Positions 23,593 to 35,690 of a DNA stretch of 64,000 nt are shown piece after piece. Where the stretch lies: contig NC_061120.1 in assembly GCF_002878395.1 (NCBI RefSeq), positions 118,740,781-118,804,780 on the forward strand, in the 5' to 3' direction. The stretch's first letter is position 1, and each line of letters starts with the position of its first letter. A program made the translations under genes and the position numbers. The notes beneath the pieces are model-generated. The model was given only the letters and a program-made list of their open reading frames with translations, did not search any database and was not told the origin of the DNA. Source of the DNA: Capsicum annuum. Taxonomy: Eukaryota > Streptophyta > Magnoliopsida > Solanales > Solanaceae.

Positions 23593-24336
23593 TGATACAA
23601 ACCAAACAAGGACTGCACCAAAACATTCCAAAACAGTACCCAAAATAAGACACAGTCTGAGACCCAAATGGGAACAAGTCTCGGGTCTAACAACAACTAT
23701 AAGAACACAAGATTGCAAGGTGTTTCAACACCAAATTAGACAATACCCAAAATAACAATATTATTAACAAGATGAGAACAAAAATAAGATGTACGACAAT
23801 AATAAGATGCCCCATATGGCTTCTACTAGAACAATAAAAAGCGATAATAATATTACAAGAATGTAAATATAACTAGTGAGATATACACTATAATAAGACC
23901 CAATAAACAAAATATGTATCAAATATAAGGACCTCTAAGACTTAAAATAGCAACACAACACTCCTACTGAGACACAAGAGGGAATCAACCACTCAAGCAC
24001 CAATGTTTCCAAGGAAATTGCAAACACAAGTGATTCAGTAATTGCAAATGCCCTAGTTACCATTTTGACTCTCTTTTAAGAGAAGTATTCTTTCAATATC
24101 ATAATAAAACTAAGGAACTAAAACCTAAAATGCTATATTTATAGTACATTACAAATAAAATATAGAAAGACCAAAAGACTCTTTAATGAAAAGGCTTCAA
24201 AATAGTGCACATGGAGTGTGATTTAACGAAGGCCTCGATGTGTACCATGGCCCTTCTTCACACTTCAACTTGCACATTACTTCAATTGTATTCAACACAC
24301 TCACATTTGACCATGTTCATGATCGTTCCAGTATCT
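23593..24336 (-). repeat. C1 5' LTR
   Basis: Begins TGATACAAACCAAAC and ends GTTCCAGTATCT (last base mutated from A). A reverse-strand TATAAATA lies at 24136-24143, a possible promoter TATA box reading into the element. Confidence 0.8.
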
Positions 24337-24341
24337 GGTTG

Positions 24342-24543
24342 TATGGCGGATCTAATCTCCTTTGTGGTCACGTAAGAGTTAGGTGCTCATGGATCATTGA
24401 ATCGAGGGTTTTGGGGAGTAACATTCTCTTTAGTTCCTTATTCTTTCATATTCCTTATGTATATCTACTTATTTATTATTTATCAATCCTTTATATTTAC
24501 TTTCTTCACTTAAATTCGATTCCTTATGGTTTGGATCATATCA
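24342..24543 (+). repeat. A2 5' LTR, right half
   Basis: Continues the LTR after C1, containing AGAGTTAGGTGCTCATGG and GATCATTGAATCGAGGG, and ends GGATCATATCA. The same text resumes at 42371 in the 3' LTR after A3. Confidence 0.85.
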
Positions 24544-25972
24544 TTTAATATCATAGCCGAGTTTGATTTCTTTCCTAAAGTCAATCCTGGGTTTGTTATC
24601 TTGAAAAAATACAAAAAAAATAAAGAAAAAGAGAAAAAGTTAATGTTCATATTTTTGTCCTTTTTTCAAATTTTTAGTTTTTGATTTTTTATTATTTTAT
24701 AGTTTCTAGTGCTAGATTTATGTTCGGTAGCACTATTTGAGTAAAAATCCAAGCGTTGAGCTTATTCTAGGTTGTTTTGAGTCATCCACCATTGTTGGAG
24801 CTTTAGTTGAAGAAACTGGAGGTGAGTTTCTATAAATTGGAAATTAATTCATGATAGTTTGAGCTTAAAAACATATGGGTTGTGCTCGGGAGGCTGAAGT
24901 GAGCTTGGGGTTTGAATTTTAACAAATTTTAGATTCATTTGGTTGAGGGTCAATTTATGAATGTTCTTGGTGCTCTTCATGATCTTCATATATTATTAAA
25001 CAAGAACATTAAAAAATACTGTATTTGATCCAAAAGGGACATAAAAAAAGAGGTGTGGTATTTATTTATTCCAAAGAATATTCCAAGTCTTCCAATGTAA
25101 GAAAGAATCAAAATGCATCCAAAAGGAATATTCTTAAGGAATTGACAAAGGCAGAAACCGCAAGAAATTCAAACTGTCCTAAGCTGGAAAGATCAATTGA
25201 AGAGTTCCAATTCCTTGTATTTTTCATCCATAGCAGCTTAACAACACATCAAGTTGGAGAAAAAGTAAATTGAAAATTTTTTTGGTGATTCTTCAATGAC
25301 TTGACCATCCTACACACCGTTCCTTCACCCGATAAGTTTCCAACAGTTCTCTAGATTGTTGAGGAAATGATATTGGTTATTCTCTATGTTATTTTGGTTA
25401 TTCCTTAAATAATAAGTCATAAGGGAAAGGATTGAACACAAGTTGGAATTTGTCAATGGTGTCAGGCAAATCAATTATGCCATCAAGTGATCACTGCCTA
25501 AGGGTGACGACTAAGCATAGTCGTCAACCAAGTCACCAACTCAGACAAAATTTTGGTATGCTTAATTTATGATTTCTAGTGTCTTTTATTTGATTCCTAT
25601 TCTTCTTTGATTGATTCTAAACACTAATTAGCAACTATTAATCATCCTATTTAGTTGTGAATCTATTTTTGAGTCTGTTTTCTTTCACTGTCCTTTTCTC
25701 TGTGTACTTTTCTAATTTTAATTCATTGTAACTTCTTTGATTCTAGTTCATAATTAGATTTGTTTGTTTCTTGAATCAATTAAATAATAATTCATTTCTA
25801 TTGCAATGTACTGATTGACACCTCATTAACTACTAGAGTATAAGCAAACTTTCAACATTTGCCACTCCAATTGTGAGGATCACAAAGCTGAGCTCATACG
25901 ACTATTGGTGAGGAGATTTTACTACTAATCTTGTTTGTTCATTTTTTAGGTAAAAGGTGATATAAGGGGAAC
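24544..25972 (+). other. A2 PBS, 5' leader and predicted leader intron
   Basis: The PBS at 24544-24558 (TTTAATATCATAGCC) is a decayed TTTGGTATCAGAGCC. The 1.4-kb leader contains a consensus-like splice donor G/GTGAGT at 24821-24827 and a T-rich acceptor CATTTTTTAG/GTAAA at 25948-25949. An intron of about 1.13 kb is inferred. The acceptor is found in most copies; the donor is best here. No gene recognised inside; 25025-25273 is an open stretch without a domain. Confidence 0.5.
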
Positions 25973-26450
25973 ATGTCTTGGGTAGCCTCGGATAATTGTG
26001 ACTACGACATAGGAAACTATGATTGTGGTAAAGATAGTTATGGCTATGAAGCAAAAGTAGATTATGGGAGATATGAATATAGCCATGATCAAATGTGTAG
26101 AAGCAGGAACAAAGGTAGAAATAGAGGGTATAGTAGGATTTATTATATTCCTACTCTATCCATCTTTAAATAACAATAGGATCCTGAAATTTGCCTTGAT
26201 TGGGAATGACAATGTCAAAGAGTCTTCAAGGATTATGCTATGAGTGAAGATAAACAAGCTAAATATTCCATTAAGTATATTCGTGATCTGATCTTGGAAT
26301 GGTGCAAGTTTATAAGGAAGCAAACTCAAACTTTAGGTGCCTTAAAAGAGTTTTTGAGGCCAACTTTATGTGCCAAAGTGTTATACGAAGCTTTACAGTA
26401 GTATTCCAAAAAGACACCTATGTTGAAGATGGGTAGAGATTTGTGAAGTG
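25973..26450 (+). pseudogene. A2 Tyr/Asp-rich gag
   Basis: Starts MSWVASDNCDYDIGNYDCGK and is rich in Tyr, Asp and Gly (YGRYEYSHDQMC). The first open stretch ends at 26171. After a frameshift a capsid block follows: DPEICLDWEWQ (with a stop variant), VFKDYAMSEDKQAKYS and ALKEFLRPTL, which match the D-P-x-x-Y-L-x-W-E motif and the R-F-x-P motif of plant gypsy gag. Unlike B2 and C1, no zinc knuckle is seen. Its N-terminus differs from the gag of H1, G3 and G4. Confidence 0.65.
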
Positions 26451-26559
26451 TTGATATGTGTTCTTATCATTGACGATTGGCATCATACAAACTACATAAC
26501 TTAGGTTTTTATTATTTATCTAGGATACCCTGAGTGTCCAAGCGTTTCCCATACTTTTT

Positions 26560-26890
26560 GGAAGATGATAGAGTCTTCGATACCTTGAAAGTTTTCTTCA
26601 CCCGAGATGGGTACTATGAAGATGTGTGGTGTGACATATTCCCTTTCGAGTATGGACAATTAAACTTGGGTGCCCATTGTTTTATATAACAAAAGATTCG
26701 AAAATGTAAAGTTGGCCTAATTTGGCACGGGATCAATAGGGAAATCATCTCTTTCCACCTACCCCTTAAAAATATTAAGGAAAGATGACTACATACTCAT
26801 AGACAAAATAAAATAAGGGAGAAAATATTGAGAGGAGTAGGGCAGTGCAAGGTGTCGACCTAAGAAAGAAAAAGGAGAAGTTGAGGGGTC
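26560..26890 (+). pseudogene. A2 protease-like segment
   Basis: Reads KVFFTRDGYYEDVWCDIFPFEYGQLNLGAH. This lines up with the C-terminal half of the gypsy aspartic protease (family pattern D-E-V-x-C-D-V-x-P-M...HLLLGRPW). The DSG half is not found, so there is a tail-only protease remnant between gag and the acidic ORF. A4, A5 and A1 keep the same segment. Confidence 0.55.
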
Positions 26891-26964
26891 CTAAGTGAGA
26901 AGGTTGCTACAAACTAGAGCTAATAATGTTTCTCCTTCTGTTTATAAGAATATTTTGTGTAGGT

Positions 26965-29783
26965 ACCATAATAGCAAGCGGAGGAGGACGAGTACCAAAA
27001 GAGAAAATTCCCATCGAAGACTTGATGAGAGAAATTTTAGATGCTTCCAAAGCTTATGGAGTACCTTCACACCAATGTAAAGAAGAATGTGCTCATGAAT
27101 TTTAAGGTAACATAGATAGCTCATACCCTTTCGTGCATGTGAATGATGATTGTGAGGATAGTAGCCAATTGAGTACGATTAGTATCTTACCTTTATATGA
27201 GTCTATTAATTCTTTACCTTTTAATGATGATGTATATTTTGTGAGTGTGGATACACTAGTTGATCCTATTGATGACCTAGTTGACTCTTCTTGTAAGATG
27301 AATTTGTGTCCACTTAGTGTTGAAGCCATTGTATTGAATGATAGTACATCATCTTGTGGAAATTGTGTTGATCAAATTGTGTGTGAAACTAATCCACTAC
27401 TTGAGGATGTGTGTATTGTTATGAAAGAACCTCAAGTAAGTGATGAAATTGAGAACGTTAATCAATAAAATGGGAGTGACCCTTTAACCTTGAACTTTAG
27501 TGAACATTCTAATACTTTCTTGGCTGATAGGTATAATCATGTGCTTGAAATCTCTTTGATAATAATTTTCTTTTATACAATGGATTTTCATGTTCAATAT
27601 CCTTTTCATGGATAGATTCTTTTATCTTTGAGGGTAATATCTTGTTTTAAGATGGTTAACTCACTCTTAATGAACCTAATTATGAGAATGATGTTGAAGG
27701 TAGAGCATGTATTTAAGGCTATAACCTATATGCAAACCATTATAGTGTGAAAACATTCCTCCTAAAGATGGAAATCTTCTCTTGGAAGAGTAAAGTATTC
27801 TTAAGGGAAAGTAATGTTAGGTCTTGGAAAGGAATAATCAATTGGGTGATGATAACTTTGATTTGCTTGAATCTTTAACAAACCGAATAAATCATTGTTC
27901 CTTTAAAAATGATTGTGGTTGTGATCCTCTGTATGACACCCCACCCTTGTTTTATACCTATGAAGATGAATTGGTTGCTTCTTGTAAAGGACTAGGTAAT
28001 AATCCCTTTGATGTTAGTGGTGGTATGTGTCTACTTAAGGATTCTTCCATGGAAAGAGAAATTATGCATTATTTAGACACATCTTCCCCTTCTACTTTGT
28101 GTGACCCTATTATTGAGAATACTCACGGTGATAATCTTGGATCAAATAATGAGTATCTACATGGTGACACCTTTGTTGAAGTGGAGTTGAGTGAGACCTT
28201 CTATACTCTCTACTTGATTTTGATGATGCTTATGCTACTATAGAGAGTATGTCTTTCCATTTGGGTTAAAGCTATGGGGAAAAAAAGTGTTTTCTAGACT
28301 TGTGTTTGTGTCCACTCTTTCCATTTGACCCCAGTGCCAAATTTGGAAATAGTGATACTAGTAAACCTAAATTATTACTTGGTCTACATGAAAAGAAAAG
28401 TTTGATTGAGAATGTTTGTTTCCTTCCCTATGATGGAAAGTCTTTCTTAGAAATTTATAATCCACTTGAGATACCAAAATTGTGAAAGGGAAATATCTCC
28501 ACCAAAGATAAGAGATCTTTGAATAAGGGGAGTAATGAAAAGCTCTAAGAGAGTATACATTGTGTGTTCCCACTCTTGACCAATGTTTCACTACTTATAG
28601 GTCAAGAAGATAAACTTCTCTATAAACTACTTTGGATAAATTCTATTCTTATAATACCCTTCTTTAATACTCGAGTAGAATTTATGACCTCTTTCCCCTT
28701 GGTTGTATCATTCTTGAAAACATAAAGGGAAAAGTGTTATTGTCTCCTCTGGGTGTTGCTTATAAATTAGAATCCTTGCTTGATACACTTTTGCTTAAAT
28801 TGAGTGAATCCCAACTTGTGAATACAAAGTTGATCATTTATTTGTCAAATACCCTATGGATGATAAGGACTTCTTGTCACCTTCATCGGGTTAGACAACT
28901 TGAAGAATCTTGTGGGGATCTTAGAAGAATGCATAACTTTGTTAAAAGAGAGAAACAAACTTCTTGGGTGAACTACTTGTCTTAGATTAGTTTGTTGCAT
29001 AGTAGATTATCTATCCTTCCCTGTAGCATGACTCCCTTGATGAAATCCCTTACTTTAAGAAATTATTTGAAAGGAAGAAATTTTATGTTCTTAAATGTTT
29101 TAATACCATCCTTGTGTGCATTATGTGCTATGTATTTTGAGCCAATTAGATTTCTCATAGATAATAGCACCTTGGATGATTCCTTTACACTTGATTCCTT
29201 TCAATACTACCTCTTCTCTTTTGATAACATCCATGCTATTCTTGGATTTGATCTATATATAGGAGATTCACTCATTGGTTGGTCTACTTTTTTGAAAAAC
29301 AATACTATATGGATCTTATGGACTTTAGAACAAATTTAGGAACCACCCTTGGTATGTTCTCTTGAAGAGGTAATGAAACAATTGTGACTTATGGCTTGTA
29401 AGATGAAGGTAGTCCAACTTTTTGGATTATTTGATGCCATTAGGACATTTGTAGTTTCCTTATTTCTTATTGATTTAAATAACCAAATCTTTTGTGCATA
29501 TTTTAATGAGTTCTTAATATTTAACATGAAGGATCCTTGGTTATATATTAAGTATATGCAACCTTGGCATATTGAGGTCATTTATTGTGCTAACCCTAAC
29601 CCTCATCCCATGAGGAGTTTGTATTCGTTTGTCCTTTCTTTGGTTTTTCAAGGTATTGATTCGAGGTCGAATCATTTTCAAAAAAGGGAGGATGATACAA
29701 GCCAAATGTCCATCATAGCTTTTGATGACATCATTCGAGGCCAATACAAAAAGGTCCAATCCATCATCAAGGAAAGTCCTTAA
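26965..29783 (+). pseudogene. A2 acidic Cys/Asp-rich ORF of unknown function
   Basis: The longest-running set of open pieces (27133-27468, 27824-28243, 28300-28485, 28734-28985, 28992-29339, 29391-29783) lines up in order with A4 and, in part, with A3, A5 and D. Landmarks: DLMREILDASK, FVSVDTLVDPIDD, MERNNQLGDDNFD, CDPLYDTPPLF, FDPSAKFGN, LDSFQYYLFSFD, and a C-terminal CANPNPHPMRS block. It is rich in Asp, Glu, Ser and Cys and has no RT, integrase, zinc-knuckle or signal-peptide motif I can see. The usual ATG is ATA. The last 30 codons enter the 3' LTR. Function unknown. Confidence 0.6.
29680..29692 (+). other. Polypurine tract of A2
   Basis: AAAAAAGGGAGGA directly before the 3' LTR start TGATACAAGCC. 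It also lies inside the acidic ORF reading frame. Confidence 0.75.
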
Positions 29784-30131
29784 TAATGTACTTGGAGGAC
29801 CTACTTCAAGCTCTTAAGCAAGCAACGTTCTGTTTTGAAGATAGCTTGGAGCCGAAGAAAGCTATGGCACAAGGAATAAAGAACTCTTGTAGGTTATTTC
29901 CAAAATAGCCACTTTTGGGCTGTTTTTGTTATTGGCTAGTTTGCAAAGGCAAATAATACAAATAGGTGCCTTATATATTTCTTTTGTTAGTTTTTGGATG
30001 ATATTTTTACATGATGTATTCATGAGACTCAGTGGCAGTGTTTGAGATCTTTGAAAGCATTTGTTAAATATTGCTTAGACACATTGGTTGTAAGGCGGAT
30101 CTAATCCCCTTTGCGGTCACGCAGGGAGTTA
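29693..30131 (+). repeat. A2 3' LTR, left part
   Basis: Begins TGATACAAGCCAAATG and runs to AGTTA, where A3 enters. Its remaining part, beginning GGTGCTCGTGGATCATTG, is at 42371-42532. Confidence 0.85.
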
Positions 30132-30824
30132 TGACACGGATCGAGATACAAAAGATAGAATCTACCTAAGGAAACAAAATATAATTGATTCAAGAAGAGA
30201 AGATAGTTAAATTGACAGAAGAAACTACAAGGAATTAAGAACTAATGAGTGTAACAAACTCAAAAACCCTTAAAACTAATATATTCGAATACAAATTTCA
30301 TACATGGACTGAGGGATTCAATGCCATAAAAACCCCCATTTCTAAACAAGCATTGAATACAAGTTCCACCAACACTCTTGCAAGACCAATATTCATTCAT
30401 TATTAAAAACAAGCAAAGGAAGAAAATGAACTAAGGTTATCTATTTAATGTCTTAAGCTAGGCTATTACTATGGGCCCAAAGGTGGCCCATTAACCAAGT
30501 GGAATAAAATGGGAACAAGCCCAACACATAAAGGCCAATTTTCATTGGTGGGATGGATCATTTCAAGGACCAATATGCATTCATGGAATGGCCCATGTGT
30601 GTCATTTTTGGCCTTACAAATCATTCTTTATCAATTGGAATTCTTTTGGTAGGCATCTACGCAAGTCCTAAGCAATCTTCCATACATGAAATTGTTCTAT
30701 TATATGCTCAACATGGTTTCCCCATGCCTACTCTTATGACCTCAATGTGACCAAAATCGGATTCTTCAAGTGCTGGCCTCAACTGATGTCACCAAAAGAT
30801 ATGATGGCCATTTGAATTGTATCA
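30132..30824 (-). repeat. A3 3' LTR
   Basis: Limits TGACACGGATCGAG and AATTGTATCA, then purine tract on the minus strand at 30825-30841 (CCTTTTCAAGGAGTGGA). Homologous to 41664-42365. Both LTRs contain GGCCCAAAGGTGGCCC, which is nearly self-complementary. Confidence 0.8.
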
Positions 30825-30841
30825 TCCACTCCTTGAAAAGG

Positions 30842-33671
30842 ATTCAACCTCGAATCCAAACCTTGCAACACCAAAGAAAGTACAAACAAGCACAACATCC
30901 TAATGGCCTGAGGGTTAGGGTTAGTGGAATCAATAACATCATTATGCCAAGTTAGTACAAGTTGAAATATAACCATAAATCTTTTTTTTAAAATCATGAA
31001 AAGATTAGTAAAAATGTCACAAAATGAATGGCAATGAAAATCAGCTAGAGATAACGAAACTACAAAGGTCATAATTGAATCAATAATCTCGAAAGGTAAG
31101 ATTACCTTCTTCTTAACAGCCATAAGACATAATTGTTTCATCATCTCTTTAGTAGACCACACCCGGAGAGGTGGAACCAATGGTTCATATATCCAAAAGG
31201 TTTTACGGGGTCAAGGACAGAAGTAAACCTTGTAGCATTATTAATCAACCAAATGGACCATTAAAGAAACTCCCTACCTCCAAATAAGGCAAGTCTAAGA
31301 CTAGCATGGACATCATCATAAGCAAAGAGGTAGTATACAAAGGAATCCAACATAGAAGTCTCCTCCAAGGTGCTTCTATCTAAAAGAATTCCACTGTCCA
31401 TAAGAGTTTTAGAACACAGTGATGGATCCAAATGTTTTAGGCACATCATGAATTTTCTTTCAAAGCAATTAATGCTAACATAATATGCTGATTCAAAATG
31501 ATTATGAACAACATCATATGGATAAAGGTGTTGTAGAAAGGTACTAAGGACATTATTCTCATCAAAGATGTATTCACAAGTAGGAAAACACAAACAAATA
31601 TAGACTTTGCAAACACATAGAACCTATCAATTTCATATAAATTCCCAAGGGAAGAAATTTCATCAATGGAATCATGCTCTTTGGGAGAATAGAGAATCTA
31701 CTATGCAATAAACCAGTACAAGACAAGTTTTCTCTAAAGAATTTTGTTTCCCTCTATTAATGAAGTTAAGAATGTTCCAAAGAGTCCAACAAGATACTTC
31801 AAATATTTCAACCCTATTTTGGTGACAGAAGTCTTTAATATCCTTTGACTTTTCTATAAATTGAAATTCAACTTGGAATTCACAAATTATGGTCCACACA
31901 ACATAAGATCTAGTGTGCCAAATATTGCTGCAAGTACATAAGAAATACCCTAAAGAGGCAATGTCACAATTTCCCTACGGCCCTCAGTCATGAAATGACC
32001 TTTGAGAAAGGGGTCTCTTATCACAACAAGGTCACAAAGAAAGGTATTACATAAATAGAAATCATCTAAAGTCTTTTCACGAAGGAAATCTCTCCTTGAC
32101 CTACAAGTATTGATACCTAAATCAAGAGTGTAAACACTTAAGGTGAACTTTCTTGGAGCTTTTCATTACTCCCCTTCTTTACTAAACACTGATCTTTCTT
32201 AGAATTACCTCTCATGCATGACTTATCAAGTGGATTGTAAGTCCCCAAGAAATACTTTCCATCATTGGGAAGGATACCAACGTCCACAATCAACCATTAC
32301 TTGTCTTCTTGACAAAGCACCAAGTTTGATATGTAGCGACTTCCATATCCTAATAGGTCACTAAATTCAAATAGGAGAAGTAAAAAAGGACATTGGTTAA
32401 TTCTATACTCTCTTTCCCGTATGGTGCCATTCACAAAATAAGGCATACCACCTATACTACCATTAGTAATATCATAAGCAAAAAGAGTGTAGATAAAGGT
32501 TTTATATAAGTCAACTTAACCTATAATGTCGTCATACTTGTATTCACTAGTTTCAAGTTCATGACCATGAGTATGCTCAACATACGAAACACACAAAGAA
32601 GAAGTTGAGGAAGTTTCTAAGAAAAAATCACCTTCTCCTTCAAAGGATAAATCCTCAAGTAAATAACAACTACAATTAGCATCAAAGGGATCACAACTAA
32701 AACCATTTTCACAAGAACAATCACTAATTGGGTTTCTTAAGAATTTGAGAAAATCAAGTTCATCATCACCCAATTGATCATTCCTTTCCAAAAGTAGGAG
32801 ATCACTATCAAGAATTGGATGGTTAACATAATATTCACTTAACCCTATATTCTTAAGGTATTACAACAAATAGGATAACAAGTGAATCTTAAGCATACCA
32901 CCTTTTCTTTTAAACACATGACATTGCATATCACTAGGTGTCATGCAAGGAGTGATCCAACTAATTTAACACAATACATCTTTCTTTAAGAGTGGATCAC
33001 TATTCAAAGGTAAGGAGTTAAAGCCTACAAGTTCACTCTCAAAAAGATACATGTCATTCTTCACAATATTTTTAATTTCCTGATTTGTATGAGCAGAAAA
33101 AGGCTTTTATCACATATTATGATTAAAGAATTATCTCCATTCTCATGATCAACTCTATCAATATCATCACTAACTTGAGACTTATCAAGAACACCATACA
33201 CATGATCAAGTAGTAGACTATATTACTGACTAAGTTTATTATTATTCTCTCTATCACTAGTTGTTGGTAACTCACATGCCAACATAGACTCACCTTGACT
33301 TTCACAATGGTCAACTAGTGTGTGACTACTCTTATCAGTTGGCAATAGAACCTCATTCAAGTTATAAGTGCTATCCCTTGGTAGACACTAATTGATCTCA
33401 CAAAAAGAATCAATTCGGTCATTTATAGGATCAACTAGTAGTTGCCTAATTACAACAATGATTTGATCTTCATACAACCTAGTAATACCAAGAGCATCAC
33501 AATAGGATGACTCATGCAATTCTTCTTAAATCAAACCACTAACTATATCCATTTAGCTACTACTAGCAACATCATAACATTCTATGTTTCTAGGAGTGTA
33601 GGAGATAACATTGTTAACCTATACCTCACATGAGGTACGGTCTTCACCTTGGTGTGTATCATGGGAGCTCA
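30842..33671 (-). pseudogene. A3 acidic ORF, C-terminal two thirds
   Basis: Minus-strand open pieces match A2 and A4: 30779-31180 (TFVVSLSLADFH and the NPNPQAIRM block, ending in the LTR), 31261-31593 (LDSFVYYLFAYDD) and 32516-32791 (MERNDQLGDDELDFL, NPISDCSC, TSSTSSLC). The match is in the same order and spacing. It is interrupted at 33676 by A4 and continues at 39565. Asp, Glu, Ser and Cys are frequent. Function unknown; stops and frameshifts are present. Confidence 0.65.
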
Positions 33672-33676
33672 CTTAC

Positions 33677-34279
33677 TGATACAATCCAAATGGCCATCGT
33701 AGCTTTTGATGACATTATTTTAGGCAAACACAAAGTGGTCCAATCTAGGGATAAGTAAAGATACCACAACACACTTGGAGGACCTATTAAAAACTCCTAA
33801 GAAAAAAATGTTATTTTTAGAAGGTAGCTTGGAGTCGAGGAAAGCCACGGCATAAGGAATAAAGTTCCCTCTAGGGTTATTTCTGAAATAACCACTTTTT
33901 GGAAGTTTTTGTAATAGGTAAGTTTTGCAAAAGCAACTAATATAAATAGGTGCATTACAAAACTCATTAGTTAATTTTATGATAATTATGTTTATATGAT
34001 GTATTCATGAGACTCCATGGGAGTGTTGAGTGCTTGGAAAAGCAATTGTTCAACCTTTCTTATAAATGGTGGTTGTAAGGTAGATCTAATCCCCTTTGTG
34101 GTCACCATAAGAGTTAGGTGCTTATTGATAGTCATTAAGGGAGGTTTTAGGATTTGATATATCCTACGATTTCCCTTTAAGTATTAATTTTGTGTCTTTC
34201 TTCCTATCTTGGTTAATCTATCCTTCTATATTTATGTTCTACATGTTAGATTCAAGTCATCGGGGTTTGAATTATATCA
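33677..34279 (+). repeat. A4 5' LTR
   Basis: Begins TGATACAATCCAAATGGCC and ends ATTATATCA. It has the LTR blocks TTGATGACATTATTTTAGGC and GAGACTCCATGGGAGTG. It is homologous to the B1/B2/E2/G4 LTRs in the TGATGACAT...GAGG region when these are read on the other strand. Confidence 0.85.
33941..33948 (+). promoter_or_regulatory. Predicted TATA box in the A4 5' LTR
   Basis: TATAAATA preceded by CAACTAA and followed by GGTGC. The same element is at 20127 in A2 and 39228 in the A4 3' LTR (CTATAAATAG). Such a site would start the genomic RNA; no transcript data are available. Confidence 0.6.
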
Positions 34280-34280
34280 T

Positions 34281-35690
34281 TCTGTATCATTATTCCTAAA
34301 AATTCAATCTTGGTTTTGTTATCTAGAAAATAAAAGAAGAAGAAAAAAAAGAAAAAAGTTATTGTTCATGTTTTAAAGGTTTTTCAAATTTTATGTTTTT
34401 TATTTTTGTGTGTTTTTGTATTTGTAGTGTTATATTTGTGTTCCCTAACACTATTTGAGGTAAAATCCAAGATTTGAGCTTATTCCATTGTCATTAGAGA
34501 AATCAACCATTGTTGGAGATTGATTTTGAAGAAACTTTAAGGTTGGTTCTCAAATTATTTATTGGTTGATGATATTTTGAGTGTAATGTAGTGTGGTTTG
34601 TTCTTGGAATGTTGAAGTGATCTTGGGTTCGAATTTTATTGAATTCTAGGTTCATTGAAAAAAGGGTCAATTTTTTAATGTTCTTGGTGTTCATGTTTTT
34701 CATGTGTTGTTGAAGAAGACAATTCAAAAATAGTGTGTTTGATCCAAAAACGAGATAAGAAAGAGGTGTGGTACTTGTTTATTCCAAATAATATTCCATG
34801 TCTTTCAAATAATGAAAGGATAAAAAAGCATCAAAAAGAATTATTATTAAGGAAGAAGACAAAAGAGAGTACAAAGGAGGGGACCATGAGAAATTCAAAC
34901 TTTCTTGACCTTGAAAGGTCTATTAAAGAGCCTCAATTACTTTTTTATTTTCATCCATAGAAGCTTAAAAACACCTTAAGTTAGAGAAAAAGTAAATTGA
35001 AACTTTCTTTAGTGAATCTTCAGCGCCTTGGCAATCCTACACACTATCCCTTCACTCGACAAGTTTCCAACATTTCTTTGGATTGTTGAGGCGATTGAAT
35101 TGGTGATTCTCCACTTTTTCGGTGAATCAATACACAAGAATTCAAAGAGGAAGATATTGGCCATGAACTGTAATTTTTTAAGAACTGATCAGCAATCAAC
35201 CATGTGATGACTATAATCTTAGTCGTCAACCAAATCACCAACTTGGATAAAAATTTCATAAACTCAATTTTTTTGATTTCTAGTTTCTTTTCTTTCATTT
35301 CTAGACTTATTTTATTGATTATAAACACTAATTAGAAACTAGTAATCATCCTAATTAGTTGTTAATAAGTCTTTGATTTCATTTTGTTCTTTGTCCTTTC
35401 TTTTTGCACTTATCTCATTTTAATTCGTCTTAGCTTCTTTGATTCTAGTTCGTAAGTAGATTTTGTTATGTGTGTTGAGTAGATCAAACCAGAATCTATT
35501 TTGGCCACAAAGTAGTGATTGACATCTTATGGAATATCAGAGTATAAGTAATTTTCAATATTCGTCGCTCCGATTATGAAGATCACAAAGGTGAGTTTAA
35601 TATGAGCGTTGGTGAGGATCTTGTAATACTAATCTTGTTTTTTTATTTTGTAGTCACAAAGTTATATAATGGTAACTAAGGTATGAAAGG
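34281..35690 (+). other. A4 PBS and 5' leader
   Basis: PBS 34281-34294 (TCTGTATCATTATT) is a decayed TTTGGTATCAGAG. The leader contains GTGTTCCCTAACACTATTTG and a run of blocks shared with A2 and G4. The TTTTATTTTGTAG at 35641-35654 resembles the acceptor but the GTAC is changed to TCAC. Open stretch 34733-34960 is leader without domain. Confidence 0.5.

Larger units (their letters stand above)
20263..24336 (-). mobile_element. C1: gag-only element inserted in the A2 5' LTR
   Basis: A different LTR family (about 735-744 bp, at 20263-20997 and 23593-24336) flanks 2.6 kb. Minus-strand order: LTR, PBS, leader, gag with zinc knuckle, short tail, purine tract, LTR. No protease, RT or integrase is present. 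GGTTG occurs at 20258-20262 and 24337-24341 as a perfect 5-bp duplication, and the A2 LTR continues across. The outer end of the left LTR lacks about 11 bp compared with the right one. Confidence 0.85.
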
